Shown here piece after piece: positions 1-8,255 of a DNA stretch of 64,000 nt. Position 1 is the stretch's first letter. Every line of letters begins with the position of its first letter. The position numbers and the translations under genes were made by a program. The DNA lies in contig NC_013131.1 of the NCBI RefSeq assembly GCF_000024025.1, positions 5,642,001 to 5,706,000 of the forward strand. Direction: 5' to 3'. The stretch is from Catenulispora acidiphila DSM 44928. GTDB lineage: Bacteria; Actinomycetota; Actinomycetes; Streptomycetales; Catenulisporaceae. The notes below the pieces were generated by a model, which saw nothing but the letters and a program-made list of their open reading frames with translations, was not told the origin of the DNA and did not search any database.

Positions 1-304
1 AGCCCTCGCCGGCGACGAAGTTTCCGGCGTTGCTCCAGGAGGTGCTGTAGTTGCTGCCGGAGCCGAGCGTCATGCAGGCCGAACCACTGCCCTCGGTCCA
101 GAACGAGTAGTAGTAGCCGTTATTGCTACCGGTCTGGCTGTTGCACAGGGTCGAGGCGCTGGCCGTGCTCGGCAGGAACATCCCGAACGCCGCCAGGAGC
201 ACAACGCACAGGGTCGTCAGGAGCCCTCTTCTATGGCGCATGTGGTCGGTGTAGTCGACCTCGCATCCGGCGGCGACCACGGCGCGGCGATCGAACAGGC
301 TCAT
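1..304 (-). CDS. GH11 endo-1,4-beta-xylanase, N-terminal part (runs off the window)
   Basis: Secreted family 11 xylanase; hydrolyses internal beta-1,4 bonds of xylan outside the cell. Reading the minus strand from the ATG at 304 gives an Ala-Ser-Ala-like cleavage region and then the GH11 N-terminal strands: [16 protein letters not shown], a Gly-rich turn, and [16 protein letters not shown], where the sequence leaves the window. The catalytic glutamates lie beyond the edge. The ATG at 304 has AAGGAG about 8 bases upstream. A second in-frame ATG at 241 would begin a more classical signal peptide ([12 protein letters not shown]), so the first 21 residues may be untranslated or an unusual extension. 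A GTGAAAGTTTCAC palindrome lies about 210 bases upstream. The family call is firm; the start is uncertain. Confidence 0.85.
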   Translation of the reverse strand, partial: MSLFDRRAVVAAGCEVDYTDHMRHRRGLLTTLCVVLLAAFGMFLPSTASASTLCNSQTGSNNGYYYSFWTEGSGSACMTLGSGSNYSTSWSNAGNFVAGEG

Positions 305-616
305 GGACACACTCCTTGCAGACACCCGACGGAGATGGGATCGCTTGACCCGACGCGGCATGCGACACCACTGCGTCAAGCTGCCACGGGCACTGCGGCG
401 TCTCAAGGCCTCACCACTGCGCCGGCCCGGTCGATCGGCGTGCCGGTGAGGCCGCTGAAATGCGAGAACAGGCGGCTTCGCAGGCCTCGAAGGCCCCGGC
501 GGACCTCCCGCGCACGGTGAAAGTTTCACAGCACAGCCCAGGGTTCACCGCTCCGGGACGGGACATGGACATCCCATGAATCGGTGTGATTTCTCGACCG
601 GAGATGGAACCGGTTC
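305..616. other. Intergenic region upstream of GH11, downstream of tetR
   Basis: No convincing gene is seen in these 312 bases. They hold the 5' region of the GH11 xylanase and the perfect palindrome at 517-529. Short frames across it have no family resemblance and no ribosome binding site. Confidence 0.6.
517..529. promoter_or_regulatory. GTGAAAGTTTCAC palindrome, candidate xylan-regulon operator
   Basis: A perfect odd-centred 13-base palindrome with the core GAAAGTTTC, in the upstream region of the GH11 xylanase. The same core recurs at 3400, 6091 and 27541. GAAA-N-TTTC elements are known upstream of streptomycete xylan genes and are tied to BxlR-type LacI-family repressors. Binding here is inferred. 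Confidence 0.55.
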
Positions 617-1360
617 TCAGCGGCTCAGAATGCTCAGCCACTCACGCAGCAGCGCTGCTTCGGTGGGTCTGAATCCGGCGTCCACGACGGGGTCGGCACC
701 GCCGCCGTCGCCGACGGCGGCCAGCAGCGCCAGGGCCCGGTCGGCGATCACCGTTCCGGCGTCGGCTGCCGGCTCGGTGCTGACGATCGAGTCGATGACG
801 GTGTCGCGCAGCCCGGTGAGCGGTGCCGGGTCGCGCTCGCTCTCGGGCTGCGCCAGCAGCAGGAGCACGGCGCCGGTCGTCGAGGCCTCGATGGCCCGGG
901 CCGCCGTCTCGACGGGGACGCGGAGCCGGCCCTGCTCGCGGGCCCGCTCCAGGAGCCGGCGCAGGATCTCGCCGTTCTCCTGGGCCGCGGCCGGGCGGCG
1001 GCCGGGGCGCAGGTTGCCGTACATCAGGGCGTAGAAGGTGGGATTGCGCAGGCCGAACTCGACGTGGATGTTCCAGCCGCGCCGGATGTCCTCGATCGCG
1101 TCCGCGCTCGGTTCCAGTCCCCGCTTCTCGGCCAGGTAGCTCTCGAACACGTAGCTGCCGAGGGCGTCGAGCAGGCCGTCCTTGTCCCCGAACAAGCGAT
1201 ACAGCGCGGGGGTCTGCACCCCGGCCGCGGCCGCGACCGCCCGCGTCGAGATGCCGGCCGGGCCGTGTTCGGTCAGCAGATCGGCGGCCGCCTTCAGGAT
1301 CGCCTGCTGCTGATCGTGGCGTTCCACACCCGTCTCGGGCCCGCCGGGGTCGCTACGCAT
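617..1360 (-). CDS. TetR/AcrR-family transcriptional regulator
   Basis: A 247-residue one-component repressor. The N-terminal helix-turn-helix is typical: residues about 17-65 read ILKAAADLLTEHGPAGIST, then the recognition helix with TPALYRLFGDKDGLL. The C-terminal ligand domain resembles the WHG-type TetR C-terminal domain (RNPTFYALMYGNLRPG). The gene is divergent from the aldo/keto reductase at 1484, with 123 bases between the start codons. An inverted repeat there (TGACA-N7-TGTCA) is the likely operator, so it probably controls itself and the reductase. The ligand cannot be read from the sequence. Confidence 0.9.
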   Translation of the reverse strand: MRSDPGGPETGVERHDQQQAILKAAADLLTEHGPAGISTRAVAAAAGVQTPALYRLFGDKDGLLDALGSYVFESYLAEKRGLEPSADAIEDIRRGWNIHVEFGLRNPTFYALMYGNLRPGRRPAAAQENGEILRRLLERAREQGRLRVPVETAARAIEASTTGAVLLLLAQPESERDPAPLTGLRDTVIDSIVSTEPAADAGTVIADRALALLAAVGDGGGADPVVDAGFRPTEAALLREWLSILSR

Positions 1361-1389
1361 GTATCGATGGTATCAAGTTTCCGGTGACG

Positions 1390-1409
1390 TTGACACTGAC
1401 GCTGTCACC
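1390..1409. promoter_or_regulatory. TGACA-N7-TGTCA inverted repeat, candidate TetR operator and -35 element
   Basis: The inverted repeat in the tetR/aldo-keto reductase divergent region overlaps a consensus-like TTGACA (1390-1395). A TACGGT -10 candidate follows 18 bases later at 1414-1419. Repressor binding here would block transcription of the reductase. This is inferred from geometry only. Confidence 0.4.
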
Positions 1410-1483
1410 TGCCTACGGTTAACAGCGTCATCACCACGTCACCTCGGTGAATGACGCGTCATCGATCATCGCTAGGAGATCTC

Positions 1484-2485
1484 ATGAGCCCTTCCATACC
1501 CACCGTCCGGCTCGGCTCGGACGGTCCCGCCGTCGGCGCGCAAGGGCTCGGCTGCATGGGGATGAGCGAGTTCTACGGCGACACCGACCAGGACTCGGCC
1601 CGCCAGACCCTCGAGGCCGCCCTGTCCGCCGGTGTCACCTTGTTCGACACCGCCGACATGTACGGCCGGGGCGAGAACGAACGCTTCCTCGCCCCGTTCC
1701 TCCGCGCCCACCGGGACCACGTCGTCATCGCCACCAAGTTCGGCAGCGTCCGCGCCGCCGACGGGCCGATGTCGGTCAGCAACGACCCCGCCCACATCCG
1801 CCGCGCCGTCGAGGCCAGCCTGACGCGGCTGGGCATCGAGGTCATCGACCTCTACTACATGCACCGCCGCGACCCCGCGGTCCCGCTGGCCGACTCCGTC
1901 GGAGCGATGGCCGACCTCGTCCACGCCGGCAAAGTCCGCCACCTGGGCCTGTCCGAGGTCACCGCCGACGAACTGCGCGAGGCCCACAGCCACCATCCGA
2001 TCAGCGCGGTGCAGGCGGAGTGGTCCCTGTTCACCCGGGACATCGAACGCAGCCTCGTACCCGCCGCCGCCGAACTCGGCGTCGGCGTGGTCGCCTACTC
2101 CCCCCTCGGCCGCGGCTTCCTCACCGGCGCTGTGCCCAGCACCTTGGCCGCCGACGACGTGCGCACCCGATTCCCCCGCTTCACCGGCGAGAACGCCGAG
2201 CGCAACGCGGCGCTCCTGCCCCCGATCACCTCGATCGCCGCCGCCCGCGGCGCCACACCCGCGCAGGTCGCGTTGGCGTGGCTGCACCAGCGGCGCGCCA
2301 CACACCGCCTCCCCGTCGTGCCGATCCCCGGCACCCGGCACCCGCACCGCTTGAAGGAGAACCTCGCCGCCCTCGAACTCACTCTCACCGCTGAGGAACT
2401 CGCACGCCTGGAACCCCTCGCCGCGCACGTCGCCGGCGACCGGTACCCCGACATGGCCGAGACGTCCAACGCCCGCGAAGCCTGA
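1484..2485 (+). CDS. Aldo/keto reductase
   Basis: NADPH-dependent cytosolic oxidoreductase of the AKR superfamily, 333 residues. The (beta/alpha)8 signature residues are all visible: FDTADMYG with the Asp and Tyr of the catalytic tetrad, the Lys in ATKFGS, and the His in YYMHRRDP. The C-terminal cofactor loop VPIPGTRHPHRLKENL is also present. It belongs to the group around YghZ/AKR13 enzymes that reduce aldehydes. The start is the ATG at 1484 behind AGGAG; an upstream in-frame ATG at 1451 lacks a binding site. It is regulated from the divergent TetR. Substrate unknown. Confidence 0.9.
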   Translation: MSPSIPTVRLGSDGPAVGAQGLGCMGMSEFYGDTDQDSARQTLEAALSAGVTLFDTADMYGRGENERFLAPFLRAHRDHVVIATKFGSVRAADGPMSVSNDPAHIRRAVEASLTRLGIEVIDLYYMHRRDPAVPLADSVGAMADLVHAGKVRHLGLSEVTADELREAHSHHPISAVQAEWSLFTRDIERSLVPAAAELGVGVVAYSPLGRGFLTGAVPSTLAADDVRTRFPRFTGENAERNAALLPPITSIAAARGATPAQVALAWLHQRRATHRLPVVPIPGTRHPHRLKENLAALELTLTAEELARLEPLAAHVAGDRYPDMAETSNAREA

Positions 2486-2513
2486 CCGGCCGACCACCCC
2501 GACGACCTACTGC

Positions 2514-2556
2514 CAAGCACAGCCAAGCGCTGTAGGTACTGCAAGCACAGCCAAGC
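2514..2556. repeat. Two 15-base direct repeats (28-base period)
   Basis: CAAGCACAGCCAAGC occurs at 2514-2528 and again at 2542-2556, each preceded by TACTGC. The pair lies just upstream of the flavodoxin-like gene at 2584. It could be a direct-repeat regulator site or a small slippage duplication. Confidence 0.6.
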
Positions 2557-2583
2557 ACTGACACCGAGTACGGAGCACCCACC

Positions 2584-3195
2584 ATGTCCAGCATCACCGT
2601 CGGCATCGCCTACACCTCCGGCTACGGCCACACCCGCGAACTGGCGAACGCCGTCGCCGAGGGAGCCGCATCGATACCCGGCACGCGCGTCGCGATGATC
2701 GACGTCGCCGCCGTCACCGACGACGATTGGCAGACCCTCGACGGGTGCCACGCGATCGTCTTCGGCAGCCCGACCTATATGGGCAGCGCCTCCGGCGCCT
2801 TCCACGCCTTCGCCGAAGCCACCTCCGGCCGCTGGACGACCCGCGCCTGGCAGGACAAGATCGCCGCCGGATTCACCAACTCCGGCTCCATGAGCGGCGA
2901 CAAACTCCACACCCTGCAGTACTTCTCGATGCTCGCCGCCCAACACGGCATGCACTGGATCAGCCTCGGCCTGCTCCCGGGCTGGAACACCACCACCGCC
3001 AGCGAGGACGACCACAACCGCCTCGGGTTCTACCTCGGCGCCGGCGCCCAGACCTGGAACGACCAGGGCCCCGACGCCGTCCACGCCGCCGACGTCTCCA
3101 CCGCCCGCCACCTCGGCCGGCGAGTGGCCACCCACACCCGCCGGTTCGCAGACGCCTTCGACCCCGCCGAGGTCGGCGCCGCCACAGCCGGCTGA
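2584..3195 (+). CDS. Flavodoxin-like / WrbA-type FMN protein
   Basis: A 203-residue FMN-binding protein of the flavodoxin/NAD(P)H-dependent oxidoreductase superfamily. The N-terminal beta strand and phosphate loop read VGIAYTSGYGHTRELA, and the GSPTYMGSASG loop is the classic second flavin-contact segment. WrbA-like proteins are quinone reductases in oxidative stress; that role is inferred here. It lies 98 bases after the aldo/keto reductase on the same strand and may share its promoter. A 20-base-pair stem-loop follows the stop codon. Confidence 0.85.
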   Translation: MSSITVGIAYTSGYGHTRELANAVAEGAASIPGTRVAMIDVAAVTDDDWQTLDGCHAIVFGSPTYMGSASGAFHAFAEATSGRWTTRAWQDKIAAGFTNSGSMSGDKLHTLQYFSMLAAQHGMHWISLGLLPGWNTTTASEDDHNRLGFYLGAGAQTWNDQGPDAVHAADVSTARHLGRRVATHTRRFADAFDPAEVGAATAG

Positions 3196-3642
3196 GGCTG
3201 CGAGGCGTTTGGCATCACCGTCAGCGCAGGACGACGACCGGCATCGGGCGGACAGCACCCGATGCCGGTCGTCGTCCCACACTCCATCGAACCGATTCGC
3301 ACCGCGCATCGACGACGAGTTCGACGGGAGGGTGGTGAGGGTGGGAGCGCGGCAGGACGGTCGACCTGTGTTCGTACCCTGAGTTCTGCTACCGCTCGCG
3401 AAACTTTCTTCCGCTCCCGCGCCGGGCCCACCACCCGTTATCGCCTGTTGACATGCCACGCAGCCCCGATTCGGTGCCCAGGGCCGGCAGGCGCGGCTTT
3501 CGTGCTGATTCCTGCCAGAGCACCGAACCGATACGTTCCCACTGCCGGCACACCGTTTCCCCGCCATGCGCCGTAAGGCCGTTCGGGGAGAACCAAGACA
3601 TCCGCCTGCCACGGCGGATCCACACGGAAGTGGTGAACCCGC
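3196..3642. other. Non-coding interval before doxX
   Basis: No credible gene in 447 bases. It contains the strong stem-loop at 3229-3277, a CGAACCGATTCG element at 3288-3299 and a GAAACTTTC core at 3400-3408. The two regulatory-like motifs resemble those in the hydrolase promoter region near 21370-21400, although no polysaccharide gene sits here. Confidence 0.5.
3229..3277 (+). terminator. Stem-loop terminator after the flavodoxin-like gene
   Basis: Perfect 20-base-pair stem: arm 3229-3248 pairs with 3258-3277 around a 9-base loop. It begins 34 bases after the stop codon at 3195. There is no long T-run, as is common in high-GC actinomycetes. Confidence 0.8.
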
Positions 3643-4104
3643 ATGCCCGACCTCAGGTCGCTGCCGCCCATCGGCGTGTCGCTGTACCGGATCGTCATCG
3701 GATTCCTGATGGCCTGCCACGGCGCCTCCACCTTGACCGGCTTCCCGGTCAAGGCCACCACCGGACACACGGTCTCGCCCACTACCTGGCCCGGCGGCGT
3801 CGCGGCGGTGCTCCAACTGGTCTTCGGGATCGTGGTCATGATCGGACTGTGGACGCGGCTGTCGGCCGTCATCCTGTCCGGGACCATGGCCTACGCCTAC
3901 TTCTCCGTCCACCAGAAGCACGCGCTGCTGCCGATGGCCAACGGCGGTGAGCCCGCTGCGCTGTTCTCCTGGGCCTTCCTGCTGATCGCCATCGTCGGCG
4001 CCGGACCACTGGCCGTGGACGCACTGCTGACGCGGTCGCGCCCAGGCGGCGCGGAGCCCGTCGGAGCCGATGTACCGGCTCGCCGCTTCACCATCGCACG
4101 CTGA
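3643..4104 (+). CDS. DoxX-family membrane protein
   Basis: A 153-residue inner-membrane protein. Four hydrophobic helices are visible: SLYRIVIGFLMACHG near residue 13, a long segment from about 52 to 72, one from about 76 to 92, and one near 110-130. Spacing and loop content (TGFP in the first loop) match DoxX/SURF4-like proteins, which are often linked to redox balance. The ATG at 3643 has GGAAGTGG upstream. A GC-rich hairpin at 4143-4185 follows. Precise function unknown. Confidence 0.8.
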   Translation: MPDLRSLPPIGVSLYRIVIGFLMACHGASTLTGFPVKATTGHTVSPTTWPGGVAAVLQLVFGIVVMIGLWTRLSAVILSGTMAYAYFSVHQKHALLPMANGGEPAALFSWAFLLIAIVGAGPLAVDALLTRSRPGGAEPVGADVPARRFTIAR

Positions 4105-4142
4105 TCAGCGGACTCAGCGTCCGTCTTCGAGAACGCGGACGA

Positions 4143-4185
4143 CCACCGCGCGCGCCTGTCCTCAGCTTACGGGCGCGCGCGGTGG
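4143..4185 (+). terminator. Stem-loop terminator after doxX
   Basis: Perfect 14-base-pair GC-rich stem (4143-4156 with 4172-4185) with a 15-base loop. It sits between the converging doxX and GH5 genes and could stop both transcripts. Confidence 0.75.
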
Positions 4186-4190
4186 GCTCT

Positions 4191-4245
4191 GGGTGGCGTC
4201 AGGGTGGGCTCAGGGTGGGCTCAGGGCGGGGTCAGGGCGGGGTCA
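4191..4245. repeat. Five tandem 11-base repeats running into the GH5 stop codon
   Basis: Units of GGGTGGGCTCA or GGGCGGGGTCA repeat five times with small changes. The last unit supplies the TGA stop codon of the GH5 gene on the minus strand (4243-4245). The block looks like a slippage-expanded minisatellite. Confidence 0.75.
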
Positions 4246-6012
4246 GGACAGCGTTCCGGTGACGGTGCTGCCGGACTTGGTCACGTAGTACGTCGCGGTG
4301 GCGCCGCTCCAGAAGTGGAAGGTGAGCGTCACGCGCGCGCCGTCGGTGAGCGCGGCGAAGTAGGCCGGGGTCAAGACGATTGCGTTGTTCGCGTAGTCAC
4401 CGGAGAACGCCGAGCCCGACACCGTCGGCGGACCGTAGGCCTGGTACGCGGTCCAGGCGGCGGTACCGGCGTTGGTGCCGTCCGCGTAGACGGACTGCAT
4501 CATGAAGACCCTGTCGCCGTTGAACTGCGTGGGGACGGCGAGCGGATCGGTCGCCGTGCCGGTCGCCGCGGACAGCACAGGCTGGGCGTTGGTCACGACG
4601 TTGATCTGCCACGGCAGTCCCGCCGAGAAGTGCGCTGACAGCGTGGCGTTCACCCCGTAGTTCTGGGCGCCGACCAGCTTGGTCAGCAGGGCGGCCTTGA
4701 GGGTGAGCTTGGTGCCGCTGACGGTGTAGTCACAGCCTTCTTGCAGCCGCCGGTTCCCGTCGTAGAGCCCGGTGAAGTGCAGACCGTTCGGGCTGAGCGT
4801 CAGACTCTCGTCCGCGATCGGGCTCGTCTTGGGCACGTACAGCGTGTCGTTGGACGCGGTACCCGAGCGGGTCTTCCAGCTCGACGCCGCCGCGGCGAAC
4901 GTGGTTGGCTCGATCAGCTGCAGGCTGGTGCGGTCCAGGATGCGGCCGCCGTCGTCCCAGTAGCTCAGGGTGATGCCGGTGGTGCGCGCCTCGTAGCCCA
5001 GCAGCTCGTAGTACTTCAGCATCTCGCCGGTCTCCAGGCCGCCGAACCCTCTGAAGTCGTTGTAGAGACCGACCTCACCGGCGTAGACCGGTATGCCCTT
5101 GGCCACGAACTCGTCGTGCATCAGGGTGAAGGCGTTCAGGACGTCCTGCTGCGAGGTGGCGTCGAAGGTGTCGACGCCGGCGATGTTCACCCCGAACGGC
5201 CAGTAGCCGTAGTAGTGGAACGAGGCGATCAGGTTCGGGTCGTGCAGCGAGGCGATCTCGGAGGAGAGGGCGTCCTCTGACGCCTTCTGGGCGGAGTCGC
5301 CCAGCGTCGACAGCATCAGGAAGCGTGTGGCGTTCGCGCCTCCTGAGCCGCGCACGATGTGGAAGAAGTCCGTCTGGAGCGTGTTGAGCAGCGCTTCGCC
5401 CTGGTCGTCGGTGACGCCGGTGAACTCCTGCTCGTTGTCGGCTTCGAAGACCACCGAGCGGGGCTCGTCCTTGAGCGCGTTCGCGATCTGGGTCCAGATC
5501 GCGTCGTAGTGGGGCTGCACCGTCGGGTCGGTGGGCATGTTCGTGATCCACTGCCACGAGTCGTGGTGAACATTGACCACCACGGACAGGCCGTCGGCCC
5601 GGGCCCAGTCGACCACCTGCTTGACGCGGGCCATCCAGGCCGGGTCGATCAGGTAATCGGGGGCGGCGCCCTCGTGTCCGCTCCAGGTCACCGGAAGGCG
5701 CACGCTCTTGTATCCCAGAGACTTGATCTTCTGGAGCAGCGCCTGGGTGATCGGCGGGTTGCCCCACGAGGTCTCGTCGGGGATCGCGTCGAGGGAGTTG
5801 CCGATGTTGAAGCCGGGCTGCATGGCGGCGACGCACTTCGTCGCGGCGTTCGTCGGCGCGGCGACACTCGGCGCGGCGACGGCGGCCGGACCGGCTGTCG
5901 CGGCGTTCGCCGGGAGCACCGCCCCGGAGACACCGGCGAAGAGCACGCCGACGACTCCGGCGACGACCGTACGGGACCGCCACCGGGTTCTGGACAAGAC
6001 AACGAGCCGCAC
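4243..6012 (-). CDS. GH5 endoglucanase-type hydrolase with C-terminal CBM_X2
   Basis: Secreted 589-residue clan GH-A hydrolase. A signal peptide covers about residues 1-38. The catalytic barrel starts at about 60 with GFNIGNSLD, a GH5 hallmark. The acid/base is Glu194 in FEADNEQEF and the nucleophile is probably Glu313 in VYAGEVGLY; both motifs deviate from the usual N-E-P and G-E-F. The C-terminal 190 residues (from about 395) form CBM_X2-like domains that bind cellulose. The GTG start at 6012 has AGGAGG at ideal spacing. A GAAAGTTTC element lies about 80 bases upstream, suggesting co-regulation with xylanases. Substrate is probably a beta-glucan or cellulose. Confidence 0.88.
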   Translation of the reverse strand: MRLVVLSRTRWRSRTVVAGVVGVLFAGVSGAVLPANAATAGPAAVAAPSVAAPTNAATKCVAAMQPGFNIGNSLDAIPDETSWGNPPITQALLQKIKSLGYKSVRLPVTWSGHEGAAPDYLIDPAWMARVKQVVDWARADGLSVVVNVHHDSWQWITNMPTDPTVQPHYDAIWTQIANALKDEPRSVVFEADNEQEFTGVTDDQGEALLNTLQTDFFHIVRGSGGANATRFLMLSTLGDSAQKASEDALSSEIASLHDPNLIASFHYYGYWPFGVNIAGVDTFDATSQQDVLNAFTLMHDEFVAKGIPVYAGEVGLYNDFRGFGGLETGEMLKYYELLGYEARTTGITLSYWDDGGRILDRTSLQLIEPTTFAAAASSWKTRSGTASNDTLYVPKTSPIADESLTLSPNGLHFTGLYDGNRRLQEGCDYTVSGTKLTLKAALLTKLVGAQNYGVNATLSAHFSAGLPWQINVVTNAQPVLSAATGTATDPLAVPTQFNGDRVFMMQSVYADGTNAGTAAWTAYQAYGPPTVSGSAFSGDYANNAIVLTPAYFAALTDGARVTLTFHFWSGATATYYVTKSGSTVTGTLS

Positions 6013-6090
6013 GAGACCTCCTGGGTGGAGTGGATCCGGGGACAGCGAGCTTGGGAGTTGAGGATCTTAATGCTTTCGCTATTATGGCGA

Positions 6091-6099
6091 GAAAGTTTC
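6091..6099. promoter_or_regulatory. GAAAGTTTC element between divergent GH5 and GH29 genes
   Basis: The nine-base core of the xylan-type palindrome lies 79 bases upstream of the GH5 start and about 220 bases before the fucosidase start. The flanks are only partly symmetric. Confidence 0.45.
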
Positions 6100-6320
6100 G
6101 CACTCGTGGCGCGACGGACGCTACTAGCCACTCGACGCGAGGGCAAGCACCCAGAACTGATACCTCTGATGAATAACGCTGTTTCTCCGCAACGATGGGG
6201 AACGAAAGGGTCCAACTCCCTGGATTGGTCTGACGGATTTCCTTGACCGAGGACTGTCTCGGGTGAAACATGTGCGTGACCGGACACGTTGATGCTTCCC
6301 AACAGTTTCGGAGATCCCCG

Positions 6321-8255
6321 ATGACGAACCCTGTGTCCCGACGCGCCGTGCTGTCCGGCACGGCGGCGGCAATAGCCGCCACGAGTCTCACCGCCGGCGG
6401 CGAGAGCCCTGCCGCCGCCGTACAAACCGCTGCCGCGCAAGCCAATCCGCTGGTACCCCTCCGGATCCCGAAGCTGGACCAGGGCATGTGGCAGCAGCCC
6501 GACGCGACCATCCAGTGGCTGCGCGACACCCGGCTGGGCATGTTCATCCACTGGGGCGTCTACGCCGGCCCGGCACACGGCGAGTGGTACATGCACTCGG
6601 CCGCGATCACTCCGGCTGCCTACCAGAACTTCGTCACGCAGTCCTCGCCGCAGCAGTTCACCGCCGACGCCTACAAGCCCTCCGACTGGGCCGCCCTGGC
6701 CAAGCAGCTCGGCGCCGGCTACACCGTGCTGACCGCCCGACACCACGACGGCTTCGCGCTGTGGCCCAGCACCTACCCCGCCGGCTGGAACGCCGGACAG
6801 GCACCGCTGAAGCGCGATTTCGTCAAGGACTACGTCGCTGCGGTCCGCGCGGCAGGTCTGCGGGTCGGCCTGTACTACTCCCCGATCAACTGGCGCTACC
6901 CCGGCTACTACGACGTCACCGGTACCAACTGCGCACCCAACCCGTGGGGCTACACCACCGACCCGGCGCACCACGAGAACGCGCGCCTGATGAAGGAGGA
7001 GGTCTATCAGTGCGTCAAGGAACTGGTGACCCAGTACGGCGCGCTCGACGACATCTGGTGGGACGGCGGCTGGCTGGCCGAGCAGGGCAGCGACGCCGAC
7101 GCGTCGTTCTTCTGGGAGCCGGGCCGCTACCGGGACTCCGGTAACGGCTGGCAGGTGGACGCCGCCTACGGCGCCACCGAGACCGGCACCGGACTGCCGC
7201 TGGGACTCGCCGGCCTGGTGCGCCAGAGCCAGCCGACGGCGCTGGCCTCGCCCCGGTCGGGCTGGGTCGGCGACTACGACGTCGACGAGGGCGGCTCCGT
7301 GCCCGCCGGCCGCCTGCGGTCCGGCCACCTGGTGCAGAAGACGTTCAGCGTCGGCAGCACCTGGGGCTACAACTCCGACGGCGCCGTGATGAGCCACGCC
7401 TCGGCCATGGCCTTGCTGGTCAACAGTTTCATCCGGGACATGTGTGTGCTGATCAACGTGGGACCGGACCGCCACGGTACCGTCCCGGCGAATCAGGCCG
7501 CCCTCATGCAACAGCTGGGCACGTTCATGAAAGCCAACGGCGAAGCGGTCTACAACACCCGCGGCGGACCATGGGACCCGGTGGACGGCCAGTACGGCTT
7601 CACCTTCAGCGGACAGACCGTCTACGTCCATCTCCTGCCCGGCTACTCCGGAAGCAGCTTCACCACGCCGGCACTGGGCGATGCCCGCGCCGTCCGAGCC
7701 TACGACGTGGTCTCACACGCCCCGCTCACCCTCGGTACCGGTTCCGGAAACCAGGCCACGATCAGCGGTATCGACCGCACCCGCTACCCGGACGACACCG
7801 TCGTCGCGCTCGTCCTGGACCGGACGGTCGTCCCCGCCGACATCGCCCTGGGCCGCACCGCCGGCGCGGACAGCGTCGAGACCGCCCACGGCAACCTCGC
7901 CTCCCACGCCGTGGACGGCGACACCTCCACCCGCTGGTGTGCGAGCGACGGTGCCGCCGGCCACTGGCTGACCGTGGACCTCGGCGGCGTCCACACCGTC
8001 ACCGGGGCGCGCGTCGCCTGGGAATTCGGTGGACACCGGTACGGGTACCGGATCGACGGCTCCACCGACGGCACGTCCTGGACGACGCTTTCCGACCAGA
8101 GCGCGACCGGCAGCACCTCCCAAGTCCAGACCGTCGCCTTCACCGCGGCCACGCGCCACCTGCGGATCACCGTCACCGCCCTGGACGCCGGCTGCTGGGC
8201 TTCGATCCGTTCCTTCGAGGTCTACGACCGGGCCTTCTACGATCCTTCGCTGTAG
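6321..8255 (+). CDS. GH29 alpha-L-fucosidase with C-terminal F5/8-type C (discoidin) domain
   Basis: Exported exo-enzyme that removes terminal alpha-L-fucose. The N-terminus has a twin-arginine motif (SRRAVLSG, residues 6-13), so it is probably Tat-exported folded. The GH29 domain is clear: RLGMFIHWGVYAGP near 71, TARHHDGFALWPS near 138, and Asp248 in DDIWWDGGW as the likely nucleophile. Residues from about 510 form a discoidin-type carbohydrate-binding domain (ALGRTAGADSVE, STRWCASDG). The ATG at 6321 follows GGAG at 7 bases; an upstream in-frame start at 6270 has no such site. Its 3' end overlaps the convergent AKR gene by 19 bases, linking it to the fucose operon. Confidence 0.92.
   Translation: MTNPVSRRAVLSGTAAAIAATSLTAGGESPAAAVQTAAAQANPLVPLRIPKLDQGMWQQPDATIQWLRDTRLGMFIHWGVYAGPAHGEWYMHSAAITPAAYQNFVTQSSPQQFTADAYKPSDWAALAKQLGAGYTVLTARHHDGFALWPSTYPAGWNAGQAPLKRDFVKDYVAAVRAAGLRVGLYYSPINWRYPGYYDVTGTNCAPNPWGYTTDPAHHENARLMKEEVYQCVKELVTQYGALDDIWWDGGWLAEQGSDADASFFWEPGRYRDSGNGWQVDAAYGATETGTGLPLGLAGLVRQSQPTALASPRSGWVGDYDVDEGGSVPAGRLRSGHLVQKTFSVGSTWGYNSDGAVMSHASAMALLVNSFIRDMCVLINVGPDRHGTVPANQAALMQQLGTFMKANGEAVYNTRGGPWDPVDGQYGFTFSGQTVYVHLLPGYSGSSFTTPALGDARAVRAYDVVSHAPLTLGTGSGNQATISGIDRTRYPDDTVVALVLDRTVVPADIALGRTAGADSVETAHGNLASHAVDGDTSTRWCASDGAAGHWLTVDLGGVHTVTGARVAWEFGGHRYGYRIDGSTDGTSWTTLSDQSATGSTSQVQTVAFTAATRHLRITVTALDAGCWASIRSFEVYDRAFYDPSL

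Noticed and set aside
1447-2394. Arg/Pro-rich plus-strand frame overlapping the aldo/keto reductase
   Set aside because: It is an out-of-frame shadow; the reductase frame has all catalytic residues and a ribosome binding site.
2095-3921. Long minus-strand open frame (608 codons) opposite the AKR, flavodoxin and DoxX genes
   Set aside because: It crosses three well-supported plus-strand genes, has no family resemblance and is a by-product of high GC content.
5688-7631. Minus-strand open frame of 647 codons overlapping the GH29 gene
   Set aside because: It is opposite a textbook fucosidase and its tail runs through the GH5 gene in a wrong frame.
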